Notes: generated by a model not told the origin, from the sequence alone. Counted from the stretch's first letter, positions 21,160-31,088 are shown. The stretch: 64,000 nt of DNA from Phytopythium helicoides (GCA_024867545.1 JANFNE010000045.1:62001-126000), one strand, 5' to 3'. Translations and numbers: made by a program.

Positions 21160-22869
21160 ATGAGCGGTGTATCGACGAGGACGAGGAGTAGAAGCCGGAC
21201 GCCGAGGGGAAGTGCTGCAGCGGCAACTGCAGGCATTTCCGGTACGAGCGATGGGAGCGGGGCGACGGATGGCGTAGCTGCTGTCTCGACGACGGCGCCA
21301 GCAACTACTCCAAACACGAACGAAGTGACAGTCGACGCGGCTGCGATATCTGCCATGCTCCAGCAGATGACCCAGACGATGACGGCCGTGACTACGATGG
21401 TATCGGCTGTAACGGGGGCGCTCGCCACGCAGGGGACGCGGACCACAGCAACGGATGGGGCAAGTCCGTCGGCAACGCCAGGAAGCGGGGGTGTTGAGTC
21501 GAGGGCGTCACCTTCTGCGGGGACACGGTTTGCGGTTGAGATCGGGATCGGAGACGCCGGCGTGGTGACGACTCCAGTTCCGACTCTGCCATCGGGAACG
21601 GACACCACGAACATGAAGAGAAGACTCAAGGACATCAACCTGCCCGAGTATACGCCGTCACCGCAGGCGTCCGTGTATACGTGGCTTGATCTGGTCTCGA
21701 TCATGCTGCGAGGTGCCTCACTCCACGGCACGTGGAGGGACGACGAGCTTTACTTCCTCATAGGCGGGCTGTTGAAGGGAGACGCAGCTGAGTGGTTCGT
21801 GGGCGTGAACAGGAGGTTGAGCGCGAACGACCAGACGTTCACGAAGCTGAGGTTGATGTTGGAAGAGCGATACGGCGAGCGACCAGACCCTGCAGGAGCG
21901 AAGGCCCAGCTGTACGCGACGCTGTGGTGGCCAGGCTTGACCTACTCCGACTATGCTGCCTTACTGCGGCGCGTCGTGGGCAACAACCCAATTACTGAAG
22001 AAGAATTGATCAGCCAGTTCATCCGCGGGGTGCACGAAGACTTGGAGCCGTGGCTGAAGAGCGCGAACCCACCGCCAAGAACGCTGGAGGAGGTGGCGGC
22101 GATCGCCACGCGCGTGAAGGACCCGATGAGGAATGTGGCCAAAGGAATGCAGCTAATCGGGCAGCAATACGTGACGGGCTCCACCACGAGGCCGTTGACC
22201 GTGACCGGCACGATGGGCAGCGCACAGATTATACCAGGCGTGGGAGTGGTGTCTACTGCTGACTACACGGGCGAGTCCGTCGGCAGCACGCCGAGTGCGC
22301 AAGACTACGCCGCGGCAACGTCTGGGCGAATGAGCGAGTCCGGAGAGCATGATGAGTACCCGCTGTTCACGAACCCGCGAGGAGTGTACGACCCGATCGC
22401 GAGGCGGTGGATGCAGCCGCACGGCCACCGCTGGAATGGAATGAGGTGGGTCCCGGAAGCACGCAAGAGAGGCCCATCCCCTACCGCCACCCCAGCTTCA
22501 AGTGGGCGACCAGGCAGTGGAGCCAAGAGAGGAAAAGTTGCGCTGGCTCGAGAAGATCCATCACCATCACCAACCACCAAGTATGGAACGCCGGTAGCAG
22601 GAGGATGCACGACGCCGCCGAGAGCGGGAGATAGCGGTAATGCGGGACCGGCGGCGTGCTGGACCTGTGGCCAGCCCGGCCACTTCAAGAACGAGTGTCC
22701 GACGGGGCCCAAGTGCTACGCCTGCAACCAGAGGGGGCACATGGCAAATGCGTGCCCTGACAAGGAAGCCAAGGCGCGCAACGACGAGTACTTGCGGCGG
22801 AGAGCAGAAGGAGAGAGAGTGCAAGGGGCCGCTGGAGTTCGGCAGCAGGGAAACGACCAGCGGGCGTAG
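21160..22869 (+). CDS. gag: Gypsy Gag polyprotein
   Basis: 569 aa. A Ser/Thr/Ala-rich N-terminus (about 1-145) precedes a capsid-like helical region (about 150-310; WLDLVSIMLRGASLHGTW, YGERPDPAGAKAQLYATLWW). Two CCHC zinc knuckles follow near residues 498-535 (CWTCGQPGHFKNEC and CYACNQRGHMANAC), which bind the RNA genome. The TAG stop at 22867-22869 is preceded, 12 nt upstream, by the slippery heptamer GGGAAAC that lets ribosomes enter the pol frame. Forms the particle in which reverse transcription takes place. Confidence 0.93.
   Translation: MSGVSTRTRSRSRTPRGSAAAATAGISGTSDGSGATDGVAAVSTTAPATTPNTNEVTVDAAAISAMLQQMTQTMTAVTTMVSAVTGALATQGTRTTATDGASPSATPGSGGVESRASPSAGTRFAVEIGIGDAGVVTTPVPTLPSGTDTTNMKRRLKDINLPEYTPSPQASVYTWLDLVSIMLRGASLHGTWRDDELYFLIGGLLKGDAAEWFVGVNRRLSANDQTFTKLRLMLEERYGERPDPAGAKAQLYATLWWPGLTYSDYAALLRRVVGNNPITEEELISQFIRGVHEDLEPWLKSANPPPRTLEEVAAIATRVKDPMRNVAKGMQLIGQQYVTGSTTRPLTVTGTMGSAQIIPGVGVVSTADYTGESVGSTPSAQDYAAATSGRMSESGEHDEYPLFTNPRGVYDPIARRWMQPHGHRWNGMRWVPEARKRGPSPTATPASSGRPGSGAKRGKVALAREDPSPSPTTKYGTPVAGGCTTPPRAGDSGNAGPAACWTCGQPGHFKNECPTGPKCYACNQRGHMANACPDKEAKARNDEYLRRRAEGERVQGAAGVRQQGNDQRA
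22848..22854 (+). promoter_or_regulatory. -1 ribosomal frameshift site G GGA AAC
   Basis: Canonical X XXY YYZ heptamer in register with the gag codons (GGA at 22849-22851, AAC at 22852-22854), 12 nt before the gag stop. The pol frame is exactly -1 and is open across the site. A short GC-rich stem (22873-22877 with 22886-22890) lies 18 nt downstream, which is farther than usual, so another structure may be the stimulator. Confidence 0.8.
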
Positions 22870-25800
22870 TGGCGGGAGCACTGCGTCCCGGCGAGAATAC
22901 GGCATCCCGAGCAGCCCGGACGAGGACGAGAAGGCAGACAACGTCGGCTAGCTGGGCAACGCGAGTACCTGGTGTCGTCACGTACCAGGAGCAGACGATG
23001 AGGTTCGAGCTGGGATCGGATGGCAAGCGGCGGCGGCTAGCCGACGAGGACGATGAACGAGGCGGCAGCCGGCTGACGAGAACCTATGGGGATGATGAAC
23101 GAGGCGGCAGCCGGCTGATGAGAGCTGATGATGATGATGATCGAGGTGGCAGCCGGCTGGCGCAGGCTGATGAAGAGGAACGAGACGGCAGCCGGCTGAC
23201 ACAATATGACGAGAATGAGGGACGATGTACTGGCCGGAAGGTCCCGATGGAACGATGTACTGGCCGAGAGGTCCCCATGGATGAGGCAGTGAGGCAGACT
23301 GGTGGCTTACCGGTCTCGAAAGACGATAAGGGTGTTGAGGTTGGGGACCGGATTCCCACGACAGGTGGCGAGGACAAGCAGCACGAAAGAGAACAGCAGG
23401 CGACTGTATGCGCCAGCACGGCTGAGCGAGAGAACTGTCGACTAGCGCGGCCCCGTGAGGACGACGAGCCGCAGCCGTCGGGGTCGGCACCAAGAGAGGA
23501 ACGAGGTGACGCACCATCTACACAAGACGATGAAGCCAACGAGGAGACGACCGTCAAGTTCCTCGAGGCCATGGCGGAGGAGATGACACGTCGGGAAAGC
23601 GAGTGCCCGAAGCCCAGCTTGGAGGAGCCACCCGAGGACGAGGCGCGCGGAACTGGGGAAGGCGGTACGCTGGCAGGTAGGGCGAGTTGCGCGGCAGCGT
23701 GGGGCGGCGCAAACCCCAGCGACACCGAGGGGAGCAACGCTGAGGTGAGCGACGTCATTGATGATGCGGGGGAAGCGCGGTGTGGTAGCGTGCGGGTACT
23801 GAGGACGGCGACGCGGCAAGCGACGCGAGCTTGGCGACGAGCTTGCCGACCAAGGACCAAGACTGCAAGGGAGCGCGCGCGGGAATCGCAGAGCCGCAGC
23901 TCGACCAACTATGGTGCGCCAGAGAGCGATGGGGAGGAGAAACAAGAGAGAGACAAGGCCACTTCGACGAGGGGTGTAATGGGAGCCCGAGCATTAGTCA
24001 AGCTGGTACAGCAGGTGTCTGATGCTGCGGAAGGCGAGCCGACGCAAGATGGGTATGCGGCGGCCGACGACGGACTGCCGACGGTCATGATGTGTGTGCG
24101 AGGCGAGTGGCGCCCCGTGAAGCTGGATACGGGCGCGCGGTACTCGGTGGCCGGCACCAAGTGGATGCCGTACGGGACCAAGTTGCCCAAGAGGCCCCCG
24201 GTGCAGCAGATTGAAGGGATTGGCGGGTTCGTCTTGCGGGTGTGTGGCGTGTGGGCGTTCAAGTTCCAGAGCGCATACGGTCAATGGATTGAGGTGGAAG
24301 CGTGCGTCTTGGAGGGCTGCAAGGAGGAGTTTCTGCTGAGATTGGACTTTATCGTACGCCACGATGCGCTTTTGGACTTCCGCACAGGCGAGGTGCGTTA
24401 TTCGAGACGAGGTGTAGACGTGGTCCTGCCGTTCAAGACGTTCACTGCGCCCGACGAACCAGAGAAGACAGCGGTGGTGCGAACGGCGAGAGCGAGCAAG
24501 GTCGTAACCGAGACCATCACGCAGGTTGATGTAGTGGTGCCGGCATTGGAAGGCGAGCTGGGCGTCTTCATACCCACGTACGAAAGCAAGGTGACGAGAT
24601 TCGCGGCGACAGTAGCGGTGGCAAGAGGTGGCAAAGTGCGCGTACCAGTACTGAACACTCACGGAAAGAAGATGAAGCTACCAGTGCGCGAGGAGCTTGG
24701 CAAGTGGGTTCCTATTGGCGAGGAACTAGAGCTGATGGAGTTGCAAGGAGCACTAGACCGCACCGCAGTGACGGAGTGGGTGGCGACACTAGCGACTGAG
24801 GGAGAGACCACGGAAAGGCCGCTGGAGGTGACGATCGGCGCGGAGGATGAACAGGAGCGGGCGCTGGTGACGAAGCTGCTCGAACAGTATCGCGACGTGT
24901 TCGAGAGCGACAGTGAAGCGCTGCCGACAGCGCTAGGAGTCGAGCACCACATTGATACTGGTGACCATGCCCCAATTATGCTGAAAAGGAGGCGTCAAGC
25001 ACAGACAGAGAACGAGATTGTGGAAGCTAACGTGCGCAAAATGCTGGTCGCGGGGGTAATAGAGGAAGGAAACGGAGCTTGGGGCTTCCCGGTGGTGCTC
25101 GTCAAGAAGAAGGACGGCGAAACAAGGTTCTGTATCGACTATCGGCGGCTGAATGCTGTCACGAAGCGCGATGTCTACCCGTTGCCAAGGATTGACGAGA
25201 CACTAGAAGCAGTAGGAGGAGCGCGGCTGTTTACGACGCTAGACCTGCGATCTGGCTATTGGCAAGTCGAGGTAGCCGAGAAGGACAAGGACAAGACGGC
25301 GTTCGTAGCGCAGAGTGGGCTTTACCGATTCCGAAGGATGCCGTTCGGACTATCAAATGCGCCTTCCACCTTTCAAAGGCTGATGAATTGCGTGCTGCGG
25401 GGGCTGACGTGGCTCTCATGCCTCGTCTACCTAGATGACATCATAGTCTACACGAAAGGGAGCGTCGAACGGCACGTTGTGGAGTTAGCGATGGTGCTGG
25501 AGAGACTGCGGAAGGCCGGGCTGGGCCTTAAGGCGAAGAAATGTGCCTTTGCAGTGAAGAAGATCGAATATTTAGGCCACGAGCTGAGTGCGGAGGGCAT
25601 CCGTCCGCTCGAGAGATTGACAGTGGCAGTGCGGGACTTTGCCGTGCCGAAAGACGCAGCAGAAGCTAAGAGATTTGTGCATCTGGCGGGATACTACAGG
25701 AGGTTTGTGCGAGGATTTGGTTCGTTGATGGCTCCCATCACCAGGTTGTTGAGGAAGAAGGCAGAGTGGGCGTGGGGAGCGGAGCAGCAGCAGGCTTTTG

Positions 25801-28800
25801 AGGAGGTCAAAGGTATTCTGGTCACCAAACCTTTGCTGATCTATCCGGATTTCGAGCGACACTTCACGCTGGTAACAGACGCAAGTACCGTCGGACTTGG
25901 AGCGTGCTTGATGCAGGACCACGGTCATGGTCCCCAGCCGGTAGCCTACATCAGCAAAGTGAACGATGAGACCATCGCGAAGTACGCCATCACGGAGCTT
26001 GAGTGCTTAGCCGTGGTGTGGGCGATAAAGACGCTGCGAACCTATCTGTACGGTCGAAAGTTTACCATCATCACCGACCACGTCGCACTGAAATGGCTAA
26101 TGACGAGCAGCGACTTGGCAGGGCGGTTGCACCGTTGGGCGTTGACACTGCAAGAGTATGATTTCGATGTTCAGTATAGACCCGGAAGAACGAACGTGGT
26201 CGCAGATGCACTGTCAAGGAGCCCGCTTACTAACGGAGAGATCGACCAGCCACGAGCAGTCGGAGCAGACCACGGTGAGCTGGAGGGCCAAGAAGAAGGA
26301 TCAGTCGGGCGAGTAGCAGTAGCACGACGGAAGCCAAGCGCTCCCGTACCTCTCGGAGAACGGCGAGAAACCAGATCAATGGTAGCGGCGTGGGCGCAGG
26401 CCGACGCCTTAGCCACTAGGCGCAGCAGTACCGATGACGGCGGCGCAGCAGGAACAAGTGTGGCGGCTACATTTGGCAGTGACCATGACGCAGAACGCGA
26501 GCGACGCGAGTTAAGCGAGGGAAACCCGATCAACAATAGTCCACTACTTACCGGTAGCGAACCAGCGCGAAGTGCGGGCGGAGGACACGAAGACGGACTT
26601 GGAACTGATGCCGAGACCGCGGTGACGGAGCATGCCGGGCCAAGGGGCTTTGTACACGCGCCCGCGCGAAGGGAGGCACAGGAACCAGCACTGCGACCAA
26701 GACGCAGCGGCCTCGACCGGGAGGGTCCGGAGCCGACGACGAAGAGAAGGCGTCGGAAAGGGACGGAGTCCGTAGAATCTACGACGCGCACTGCAGATAC
26801 AGCATCACCGAGCAACGCAGTAGTCAGCGGAACCGAACCAGCAGCATCAAGGCCGAGGCGTGCCAACACAACGGAATCGCGAGGAATCGCGGGGATCACC
26901 GCGAGGAGGCGGGCGGCACAACCCGTGAGGCCGCCGCTCGACACGGACGGCGCTCGCGCAGCGCAGAGGACCGCGGAGACTGCAGCCGCGACGACGACGG
27001 ACGTCGATGGAGACAGTGCGGAGGAGCCACCACTAGCACCCTGGAGAAACACCGAGCCACGACGAGGAGCGACGGAACTGCGAGCGGAGCGGCCGAGAAG
27101 TGGGGACGAGGGATTTGGCACGCGGGAACTGGAGCAGCGACAAGATCTCGGAAATGAGCCAATCGCTGTGCGGGATAAGAGTGGGATAGCAGTATCAGGA
27201 GTTACCTTACAAATCACGGACGAGGCGATCATAGCGGCACAGAAGACTAGCCGGCTGATTGACAAGCTGCGGCGGACTGGAGGAGCGCGCGGGATAACAC
27301 TGGAGGAGTCGCATGGACTGTTGGTGGCGAATACGGAGCGAGGACGAAGGGTTGTGTTGCCAGCAGCGCTGAGGCCGCATGTCATGAAGGAGTGCCACGA
27401 CTCAATATGGGCAGGACACTTGAGGGGCCCGCAGACGTACGCGAGAGTAGCGCAGTTGTACTGGTGGCCGGGGATGAAGAGGGACGTGAACTTGTGGGTC
27501 GCGGGATGCCAAGAGTGCGGGAGCCGTAAAGCCCGACCGAAGCAAGTCATACCGCCACTGAGGAGCTTACGAGGAGGAGCAGTCGGTGATCGATGGGCCA
27601 TCGACGTAGCGGGACCATTCCCGACCGCAAAGGAGGGAGACAAGAGATACGTGATAGCAGGTGTCGAATATGCAACCCGATACGCTGTGGCGAGAGCGGT
27701 GGAGAGGCACGATGCCAATGAGATCGCGCGCTTCATAATGGAGGAGATTGTACTCAAGTTTGGGCCCTTTCGCGAGCTGCTAACCGATGGAGCACCGGAG
27801 ATGATGAGCAGCGCGATTGAGCTGTTAGTCATGATACTACAGGCGAACCAGCTGAATCCGGTACCGTACAGGCCTCAGATGGTGGGGTTGGTGGAGCGGT
27901 TCAATCGCACATGGAAGGACTGCGTGGCGTTGTTCGTGAATCACGATGACTTGACGGATTGGAGCCGCTGGGTGATAGTGGCGGTGTACGCATATAATGC
28001 AAGTCGACAGACGACGGTGGGTGTGTCGCCAAACGAGCTCATGATGGGACGAAGGTTGAGGTCACCCAACGAGCTACTGCGAGCGGAGCGGGTCGAGGCC
28101 GTAGATAATCTCCAGGAATACCACAAGCAGCTACTGGCATCGATGAAAGTAGCACAAGACGCGGCAGCCAAGGCCATGGAGAAGGAACAGAAGCGACAAG
28201 CCAAATACTACAATCGCGGGACTCGTAGCATCAGGACGTTCAAGATCGGCGACTATTGTTGGATGTACCAGCCGCCACGAGACGCGGGTGCTACTAAATT
28301 TGACCATCGTTGGGTGGGACCAGTCGAGATAATTGAGGAAGCGGGCTACGACAACTACTTAGTGCGGCGGCGCGATCTGCACAACGAGCAGCGGGATGTC
28401 ATTGTGCATTGCTCTTTCCTGGTGAGTTTTCATTTCCCGACATCATTACTACGACACCAAGGACAAGAACTGGACGACGAGCTAGAAGATGAAGAACTCG
28501 AACGACTGGAACGCGATGACGAGAGCCCAGAGGAAACTACGCGAGCAACGGTGGCGGCAGCAAGGGAAGGACGGACGGGAGTCCGGCGACGGGCAGCAAC
28601 GCGACGGCAAGCTATCGGAGAAAAGATTGAGCGAGAATTGCGGGGACAGATTATCGAAGTACGACGACGGCGCCGTAGGAACAAGTTCGGGCGCTACGTC
28701 TTGGAATATGGAGTTCGGGAGGTCGGAGACGCGGCAAGCAGCGGTAACCAACAACGTGACAGGGACGCGGGTGCTGGACTTGAGCTCGCGACTGGTGAGG

Positions 28801-28994
28801 CCCGTGCCAACCAGCAATCAGGTGGCCAGCAACGGGGCGAAGCGGCTCAGCGAGATCGCGGGCGTGGAACAGCAACGAGTGCTGCAGGGAACGACGAGGA
28901 CGGCGCCGTGGTATGGCTCAGCGTCGATGAGTATGAACGCATGTGGCGACGAGGCCGGCTCGGGGACGAGCCGATGGTTGGGGAAGTCGTGTAA
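22869..28994 (+). CDS. pol: Gypsy Pol polyprotein (PR-RT-RH-IN)
   Basis: About 2041 aa counted from the first GTG in frame; in practice made as a Gag-Pol fusion by -1 frameshifting at 22848. The N-terminal 390 residues are low-complexity with repeats of GGSRL. The aspartic protease DTGA is near residue 420. Reverse transcriptase has FCIDYRRLN (about 754) and YLDD (about 854). RNase H has TDAS (about 1002) and DHVALKWL (about 1070). A Ser/Arg/Ala-rich linker (about 1110-1430) leads to the integrase with an HHCC zinc finger (about 1490-1550) and a D, D-35-E triad in WAIDVAGPF, LTDGAPE and VERFN. A GPY/F-like module follows. There is no chromodomain. The stop codon lies inside the 3' LTR. Confidence 0.95.
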   Translation: MAGALRPGENTASRAARTRTRRQTTSASWATRVPGVVTYQEQTMRFELGSDGKRRRLADEDDERGGSRLTRTYGDDERGGSRLMRADDDDDRGGSRLAQADEEERDGSRLTQYDENEGRCTGRKVPMERCTGREVPMDEAVRQTGGLPVSKDDKGVEVGDRIPTTGGEDKQHEREQQATVCASTAERENCRLARPREDDEPQPSGSAPREERGDAPSTQDDEANEETTVKFLEAMAEEMTRRESECPKPSLEEPPEDEARGTGEGGTLAGRASCAAAWGGANPSDTEGSNAEVSDVIDDAGEARCGSVRVLRTATRQATRAWRRACRPRTKTARERARESQSRSSTNYGAPESDGEEKQERDKATSTRGVMGARALVKLVQQVSDAAEGEPTQDGYAAADDGLPTVMMCVRGEWRPVKLDTGARYSVAGTKWMPYGTKLPKRPPVQQIEGIGGFVLRVCGVWAFKFQSAYGQWIEVEACVLEGCKEEFLLRLDFIVRHDALLDFRTGEVRYSRRGVDVVLPFKTFTAPDEPEKTAVVRTARASKVVTETITQVDVVVPALEGELGVFIPTYESKVTRFAATVAVARGGKVRVPVLNTHGKKMKLPVREELGKWVPIGEELELMELQGALDRTAVTEWVATLATEGETTERPLEVTIGAEDEQERALVTKLLEQYRDVFESDSEALPTALGVEHHIDTGDHAPIMLKRRRQAQTENEIVEANVRKMLVAGVIEEGNGAWGFPVVLVKKKDGETRFCIDYRRLNAVTKRDVYPLPRIDETLEAVGGARLFTTLDLRSGYWQVEVAEKDKDKTAFVAQSGLYRFRRMPFGLSNAPSTFQRLMNCVLRGLTWLSCLVYLDDIIVYTKGSVERHVVELAMVLERLRKAGLGLKAKKCAFAVKKIEYLGHELSAEGIRPLERLTVAVRDFAVPKDAAEAKRFVHLAGYYRRFVRGFGSLMAPITRLLRKKAEWAWGAEQQQAFEEVKGILVTKPLLIYPDFERHFTLVTDASTVGLGACLMQDHGHGPQPVAYISKVNDETIAKYAITELECLAVVWAIKTLRTYLYGRKFTIITDHVALKWLMTSSDLAGRLHRWALTLQEYDFDVQYRPGRTNVVADALSRSPLTNGEIDQPRAVGADHGELEGQEEGSVGRVAVARRKPSAPVPLGERRETRSMVAAWAQADALATRRSSTDDGGAAGTSVAATFGSDHDAERERRELSEGNPINNSPLLTGSEPARSAGGGHEDGLGTDAETAVTEHAGPRGFVHAPARREAQEPALRPRRSGLDREGPEPTTKRRRRKGTESVESTTRTADTASPSNAVVSGTEPAASRPRRANTTESRGIAGITARRRAAQPVRPPLDTDGARAAQRTAETAAATTTDVDGDSAEEPPLAPWRNTEPRRGATELRAERPRSGDEGFGTRELEQRQDLGNEPIAVRDKSGIAVSGVTLQITDEAIIAAQKTSRLIDKLRRTGGARGITLEESHGLLVANTERGRRVVLPAALRPHVMKECHDSIWAGHLRGPQTYARVAQLYWWPGMKRDVNLWVAGCQECGSRKARPKQVIPPLRSLRGGAVGDRWAIDVAGPFPTAKEGDKRYVIAGVEYATRYAVARAVERHDANEIARFIMEEIVLKFGPFRELLTDGAPEMMSSAIELLVMILQANQLNPVPYRPQMVGLVERFNRTWKDCVALFVNHDDLTDWSRWVIVAVYAYNASRQTTVGVSPNELMMGRRLRSPNELLRAERVEAVDNLQEYHKQLLASMKVAQDAAAKAMEKEQKRQAKYYNRGTRSIRTFKIGDYCWMYQPPRDAGATKFDHRWVGPVEIIEEAGYDNYLVRRRDLHNEQRDVIVHCSFLVSFHFPTSLLRHQGQELDDELEDEELERLERDDESPEETTRATVAAAREGRTGVRRRAATRRQAIGEKIERELRGQIIEVRRRRRRNKFGRYVLEYGVREVGDAASSGNQQRDRDAGAGLELATGEARANQQSGGQQRGEAAQRDRGRGTATSAAGNDEDGAVVWLSVDEYERMWRRGRLGDEPMVGEVV
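23050..23280 (+). repeat. Imperfect coding repeats at the start of pol
   Basis: Four copies of an 18-20 residue unit built on D-D-E/D-R-G-G-S-R-L, followed by a two-copy RCTGR-VPM unit. The period is a multiple of three bases, so the frame is kept. Confidence 0.85.
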
Positions 28995-29688
28995 CGAGTG
29001 GCACGACTGGCGGATCACGCAGGACCCGGCAGGGCGTGAGATCATCGTCATCGGCGAGGATGTGGACGATTAGGAGACCGCAGAGATCCGGCCGGTGAAA
29101 CGGGGCCGAGCAGCTGACAAAGGGGACGCACCCGCACGTCAGCGTGGGACCGGAAGGACTCAGGAGGAACCACGAGTCTCAGCTATGGATGTGGAGTGGC
29201 GAGCACAAAGGCTGGCGCTGGCAGCACGAGAGCTGTAGGCTGCCGGCCGCACTTACGAATTTTCCCCGGGACCAGGCAGCAGGGGATTCAGCTGGGTGGC
29301 AAGTGAACGGAAGGAGGCAGGAAGGAGCAGGAAGGCACAGGGAACGAGGGAGGCGACGGCTGCAGCACGAACGGGTTTGCGATCAGCGTGGGCGAGGACT
29401 GGGAGGCCGAGGTGGACCGCTGCACAGACAGACTGTGGGTGGCGAGCTGTCGGACGATAGTCTGAGGAGGCGCTGGAGCAGAGTCGGCCGTGAAGTAGAA
29501 GTAGACGAACGAGTGAACTGGGCCTGAGAGCTAATACAAATAGGCGGCAGCCGGCGGTTAGCGTGGAGGACGCTCCGACCGCCAGCAGTGTGTGGGTGTG
29601 ACGTGGTTCGACGGTGAACGGAAGGACCGACGAGCTTTACGACTCGGGAAAACGACCCCGACCCACTTACGTGAACAAGAAGCGTCAT
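28990..29688 (+). repeat. 3' LTR (699 bp)
   Basis: Near-identical to 20372-21070. The last two codons and the stop of pol overlap its first bases, and the purine-rich GGTTGGGGAAG just upstream is a candidate polypurine tract inside pol. Confidence 0.93.
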
Positions 29689-29693
29689 AGCTC
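29689..29693. repeat. Target-site duplication, right (AGCTC)
   Basis: Matches 20367-20371 and marks the retrotransposon insertion point. Confidence 0.9.
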
Positions 29694-30566
29694 GACAGGT
29701 GGTAAACTCTTGAACAGCTTAGGGAATGATGTATTGTTGAACTCCACTCCTTTATAGGTCAGCCACTGCTTGACTGCTGCCTTGGTGGGTGCAATAAGTC
29801 TCTGACGTGAAGGCTTCTCTCCCTCGATGAGATGGTAAGCAATACAAAAGAAGAGACACTTGGTTGACTGAGGCGGCTGAGGAAAGTTGATGACATGACG
29901 GTTGGAACGAATGACCTCAGGGATCACCGCCTCCTCTGAACCAAGCTTGTGGCTTCGATAGTACATCGTCAGCTGAAATGCGTCGACTGACTTGAGCATG
30001 TAAGACGAATTGGGTATGTCGAGGGTTTGGTTGAGGACGATTTGTCGAATATCGTTCATACTTGATATGACATCCTTGCGAGTGTTTATGGTTTGTGGCC
30101 CAGGAATAGGGGCGTTCTTGAACAGAGAGGTGTTGTGGTTAGCAGCATGGAAGTGTTTCGTGTCTAGAGGATCATTTCGATTGACGAGTGTGAACCCAAT
30201 AGCCACATCAAATTTGAACGCATGATTTTGGTGAAGGAGTACGATCTCAAGATTGTCGAAGAATTCGTCATCGGTCATGCCAGTGTAAACGTGCTCCTCG
30301 GAATGTTTATTTTTCTTTACGTAGTGGTTCATTGTCTTTTTGTAGGTAGGTGAAAGGTGCGCCTGCAGCTTCTTCATAGGGATGCTGTAATGCTTGGCAA
30401 TCAGTTTTTGTTTTTTCTCAGAACGAAGGTCGGTGATGTAGACGAGTCGACCAGTCTCGGTGCGAACCTTGACACGGTATTGGATGCCTGTCTTGGCTCG
30501 CCACGGCTTGATGTCCTTCTTGCTGAGCCCAAGCTCCATCAGTCCGTCGAGTTCGTAGTCGCGCAT
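29694..30566 (-). pseudogene. Family-B DNA polymerase (element), N-terminal part cut off by the gypsy insertion
   Basis: About 290 codons from the ATG at 30566 (MRDYELDGLMEL) run directly into the retrotransposon. The reading continues on the other side at 20371. It includes a Lys-rich segment and CLFFCIAYHLIEGEKP, a Cys-Phe-Phe block that, as I recall, also occurs upstream of the exonuclease domain in related element polymerases. It is otherwise undisturbed. An AT-rich stretch just upstream (30600-30640) may hold the promoter. Confidence 0.7.
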
Positions 30567-31088
30567 GGTTGCTATATGCTGGGAGAGATTGTCAAGACTG
30601 AAAATAATTAAATAATCAAACAATCAATTTTTAAATGAAATGTGTTTGTTTATCAATGCTATCATTTCAAGGAGACTTTTCATCCTGTATGGGAGGAATT
30701 TGATCCTATTCGCGAGGTTCGATATCACGGTGGTGTGAAGGGTCGCTGTGGAAGGTCGTTCTGTGTGACATGTGAGATGTGTGACGTGTGACGTGTGACT
30801 TTGAACGGTCGCTGTGAAAGTTCAGACTCGACATGCCACATGAGAGACCCGGCATGACACATGATAGATTTGCAGGGATAAACGAAGATCTTCGTATACC
30901 CTTTCGAGCGTGTATCCGCGTATGGTTTGGTGCTAAAGAGGATCGCATTGCGGGGGAGCCTCCTACAGGTGTTGAGGAGAAAATCGTCTGCTTTTGCTTA
31001 GAGGCAACGAGAGGATGTATCTTTCGGGAAGATACGATGTGGATGCACGTAAATGAAAAACCGTTCACCAACCGTGCCATTACATACT
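30567..31088. other. Region between element polymerase and truncated arm copy
   Basis: AT-rich at first. Then a small tandem cluster of TGTGACG-like units (30763-30801) and a twice-occurring GGTCGCTGTG. A plus-strand frame from 30833 reads like protein (FRACIRVWFGAKEDR; CFCLEATRGCIFRED) for about 85 codons, until it is cut by the arm copy at 31089. The product was not recognised. Confidence 0.4.

Larger units (their letters stand above)
20372..29688 (+). mobile_element. Complete Ty3/gypsy LTR retrotransposon
   Basis: 9317 bp with two 699-bp LTRs, gag, and pol in the order protease, reverse transcriptase, RNase H, integrase, which is the Ty3/gypsy (Metaviridae) order. It sits within the polymerase gene of the older element, in the opposite orientation, flanked by a 5-bp target duplication. 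Both coding frames are open from end to end. The two LTRs differ at one site that I noticed (20394 A, 29012 G), so the insertion is recent and may be competent. Confidence 0.95.
13675..30566 (-). mobile_element. Degraded Maverick/Polinton-like element (interrupted by a gypsy element)
   Basis: All recognisable genes of this element lie on the minus strand in a compact row: family-B DNA polymerase, DD35E integrase with chromodomain, a 195-aa frame, then decayed frames. The polymerase and integrase frames are only 10 bp apart, a virus-like arrangement. A polymerase of the DNA_pol_B_2 type plus a retrovirus-like integrase is the hallmark of Mavericks/Polintons. A packaging ATPase, a maturation protease and capsid genes were not recognised. 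The base composition is visibly more AT-rich than the host genes. Exact element ends and its own terminal repeats were not found, so the outer limits given are those of the coding remains. Confidence 0.7.

Noticed and set aside
26171..27832. 553-codon open frame on the minus strand
   Set aside because: Antisense to the linker and integrase of the gypsy pol; no protein-like motifs.
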